Shown here piece after piece: positions 4,996 to 6,504 of a DNA stretch of 6,504 nucleotides. The notes under the pieces are model-generated. The model saw nothing but the letters and a program-made list of their open reading frames with translations, had not been told where the DNA came from and did no database searches. The DNA is taken from positions 1 through 6,504 of the forward strand of contig DAOWIX010000070.1 in assembly GCA_030640695.1 (NCBI GenBank), given 5' to 3'. Made by a program: the position numbers and the translations under genes. Numbering within the stretch: the first letter of the stretch is position 1; the number at the start of each line of letters is the position of its first letter. Source of the DNA: Deltaproteobacteria bacterium. GTDB lineage: Bacteria > Desulfobacterota > Anaeroferrophillalia > Anaeroferrophillales > Tharpellaceae.

Positions 4996-6504
4996 ATGCT
5001 GAATATATTGGATACGCTGGTCGATGAAACAGCTCGGAGCGAAAACGAAGTTCTCAACTTTAATGACTATCTCGAACTGGTTCGTAATAGTCCCTGGGTT
5101 ACCCGAACCACTCCCCAACTTCTCCATGATATGATCCTCTCTTTTGGGGTTGAGCACGCGATCCAGCCCGGCAAACCGGTAAAGCACAGCTACCATTTCT
5201 TTGAAAATACTGATATTGTCGGCCCCTTTGCGGTTTTCGGCCAACAAAAGGCCAAGGAGAACCTGGTCGAAAAATTTGATAATGCGGCCCGTGGTGCCGA
5301 GGTCTGGAAACGTCTCTGGATCCTCTTAGGGCCGCCGGGCTCGGCCAAATCACGCTCGATGGACGCCATCAAGTTGGGGCTCTACAACTACTCCCACAGC
5401 GAAGAGGGCAAAAGCTACACCCTGTTGCTGCCGACCCTTGATGAAAAGCTTTTCGACCGTGCTCTTTTTGAAGAGGACGGTATCCACTACCTACAGTCCC
5501 CTCTCTTTGAGCGTCCCTTACAGGTTATTCCCGACGAGATCCGTTCGGCCTTTGCCGGCGCTATGGAGAAGGATTTTAACCAGACGGCCCTGGAGGAATT
5601 TCTCGACCGTCACCCCCATTACGACAATGATTTCAAGGTTCAGATCGATGGCCGCGTCTCCCCCTACAGTGAGTTTGTTCTGCAAGGTTTCATGCGTGCC
5701 AAGGGACTTTCGTTACGTGAACTCATGCCCTATCTCAAGGTTAAGCGCATGTTTTACGATGCGCGCACTAAAACCGGGATCGGCTCTTATACTCCCCGCG
5801 ACGAGAAGAGTCAGGAGGCCGGTTCCCTGGTTGGCAATATCGATTACAGTCTCCTGCCCCGTTTCGGCAGTGAATCACATCCCCTGGTTCATGACTATAA
5901 GGGTGAGCTCTGCGCCGGAGCCAACGGCCTTGTTGAGATTCACGAGATCCTCAAACTGACCGACCGTTTTCTCTATGAACTCCTCTTTGCTACCCAGGAT
6001 CGTTTCTTCAAACCCGAAGGTCAGCCGCCGATCCCCTTTAACGGGGTTATCATCGGCCACACCAACTTTCATGAATACAGTATGTTTATTGAAAATCGTA
6101 CCTTTGAAGCCCTGCGCAGTCGTACAACTTTTATCGAGATGCCACTCTCGGTCGACTTTAAGGATGAGGAGCTGATTTATCAAAACACCTACTCCAACGA
6201 AAAGCGGCAGTGGCATAAAGAGCGCCGTCATCAAGCCCATGTTGCCCCCCATGCCATTGAGCTGCTCAGTCTGGTAGCGGTCATGTCGCGTCTTAATGCC
6301 TCGAAACAGAATCCCAACCTCAATCTTTTGCAGAAGGCGCTGATTTATGCCGGGCGCAGCGACAGCGGTGTCGACAATAATATGGCCCGCACCATCTTAG
6401 ACGAGTTTGAATACAGCAAACCTTCCGAGGGCACTTTTGGTCTCGATCCCCGTTTCGTTCAGAATATATTTGAAACCACCGAACATTTCCAGATCAATGA
6501 ATAC
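4996..6504 (+). CDS. prkA: PrkA-family AAA+ serine protein kinase (runs off right edge)
   Basis: The 503 visible codons cover about three quarters of a protein usually 630-690 residues long (E. coli YeaG, B. subtilis PrkA). PrkA proteins combine an AAA+ ATPase domain with a C-terminal kinase-like domain; they act in the cytoplasm in starvation, stress or sporulation responses, and their exact activity (kinase or protease) is debated. Visible features are the PrkA-type N-terminus with NFNDYLELVR (21-30), the P-loop LLGPPGSAKS (110-119, Lys118), GLVEIHEILK (311-320, matching the PrkA GLxEFxEM segment), IPFNGVIIGHTN (346-357), and RTFEALRSRTTFIEMP (368-383), followed by the beginning of the C-terminal domain. 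The P-loop has Ala117 where PrkA and most P-loops have Gly, as in RavA/MoxR AAA+ proteins. The start is fixed: an in-frame TGA at 4981-4983 precedes the ATG, and GAAAGGG (4982-4988) lies 7 nt from it. Partner genes often found downstream (yeaH/DUF444, spoVR) would be off the window. Confidence 0.95.
   Translation, partial: MLNILDTLVDETARSENEVLNFNDYLELVRNSPWVTRTTPQLLHDMILSFGVEHAIQPGKPVKHSYHFFENTDIVGPFAVFGQQKAKENLVEKFDNAARGAEVWKRLWILLGPPGSAKSRSMDAIKLGLYNYSHSEEGKSYTLLLPTLDEKLFDRALFEEDGIHYLQSPLFERPLQVIPDEIRSAFAGAMEKDFNQTALEEFLDRHPHYDNDFKVQIDGRVSPYSEFVLQGFMRAKGLSLRELMPYLKVKRMFYDARTKTGIGSYTPRDEKSQEAGSLVGNIDYSLLPRFGSESHPLVHDYKGELCAGANGLVEIHEILKLTDRFLYELLFATQDRFFKPEGQPPIPFNGVIIGHTNFHEYSMFIENRTFEALRSRTTFIEMPLSVDFKDEELIYQNTYSNEKRQWHKERRHQAHVAPHAIELLSLVAVMSRLNASKQNPNLNLLQKALIYAGRSDSGVDNNMARTILDEFEYSKPSEGTFGLDPRFVQNIFETTEHFQINEY

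Noticed and set aside
5438..6252. Frames of 173, 125 and 66 codons within prkA
   Set aside because: The prkA frame matches the PrkA family along its whole visible length; these frames are out-of-phase or antisense translations of it.

Overview
The window (6504 bases, mid-range GC) shows five protein genes typical of a Gram-negative bacterium: an outer-membrane TolC-type channel, a CbrA-like transporter/sensor protein and a PrkA protein. The combination and protein style would fit a deltaproteobacterial (Desulfuromonadota/Desulfobacterota-like) lineage, but that is an impression from the translated sequence and not a database result.

Layout. Four genes lie on the minus strand and are read right to left: an N-terminally membrane-anchored alpha/beta hydrolase (3769-4608), a TolC-family outer membrane protein (2282-3709), a 71-residue two-helix membrane protein (1940-2155), and a long sodium:solute-symporter-like protein running off the left edge (1-1817). 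The last matches the N-terminal SLC5 part of CbrA-type sensor histidine kinases and already enters what looks like the STAC linker, so a kinase half is expected outside the window. Diverging from them on the plus strand is prkA (4996 to the right edge), the AAA+ PrkA protein, of which 503 codons are visible. No RNA genes, insertion sequences or CRISPR arrays were found.

The richest non-coding stretch is the divergent region 4609-4995. It carries a sigma70-type promoter for prkA with both hexamers at consensus (TTGACA, 16 bp, TATAAT), a perfect 8-bp-arm inverted repeat just upstream of its -35, a 6-bp-stem hairpin at the predicted 5' end of the mRNA, a 20-bp AT-rich palindrome, and an overlapping pair of inverted repeats near a possible hydrolase promoter. 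An 11-bp word from that last site recurs exactly in front of the TolC-family gene.

The most unusual coding observation is that the transporter/sensor frame has no ATG, GTG or TTG between its upstream in-frame stop and the first membrane helix. A strong Shine-Dalgarno sequence is placed to serve an ATA codon. The leader just upstream holds a 7-bp tandem repeat and a 14-codon in-frame ORF that stops inside that repeat.

How the genes work together: the small membrane protein and the SLC5-type sensor probably form one signalling or transport unit, by analogy with small proteins paired with SSS transporters and with cbrX/cbrA in Pseudomonas. PrkA is usually a stress or starvation protein. The hydrolase and the outer membrane channel may be co-transcribed, but no inner-membrane pump partner for the channel is visible. 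I see no single clearly new system here. The candidates worth testing are the ATA start and the operator-like cluster upstream of prkA.
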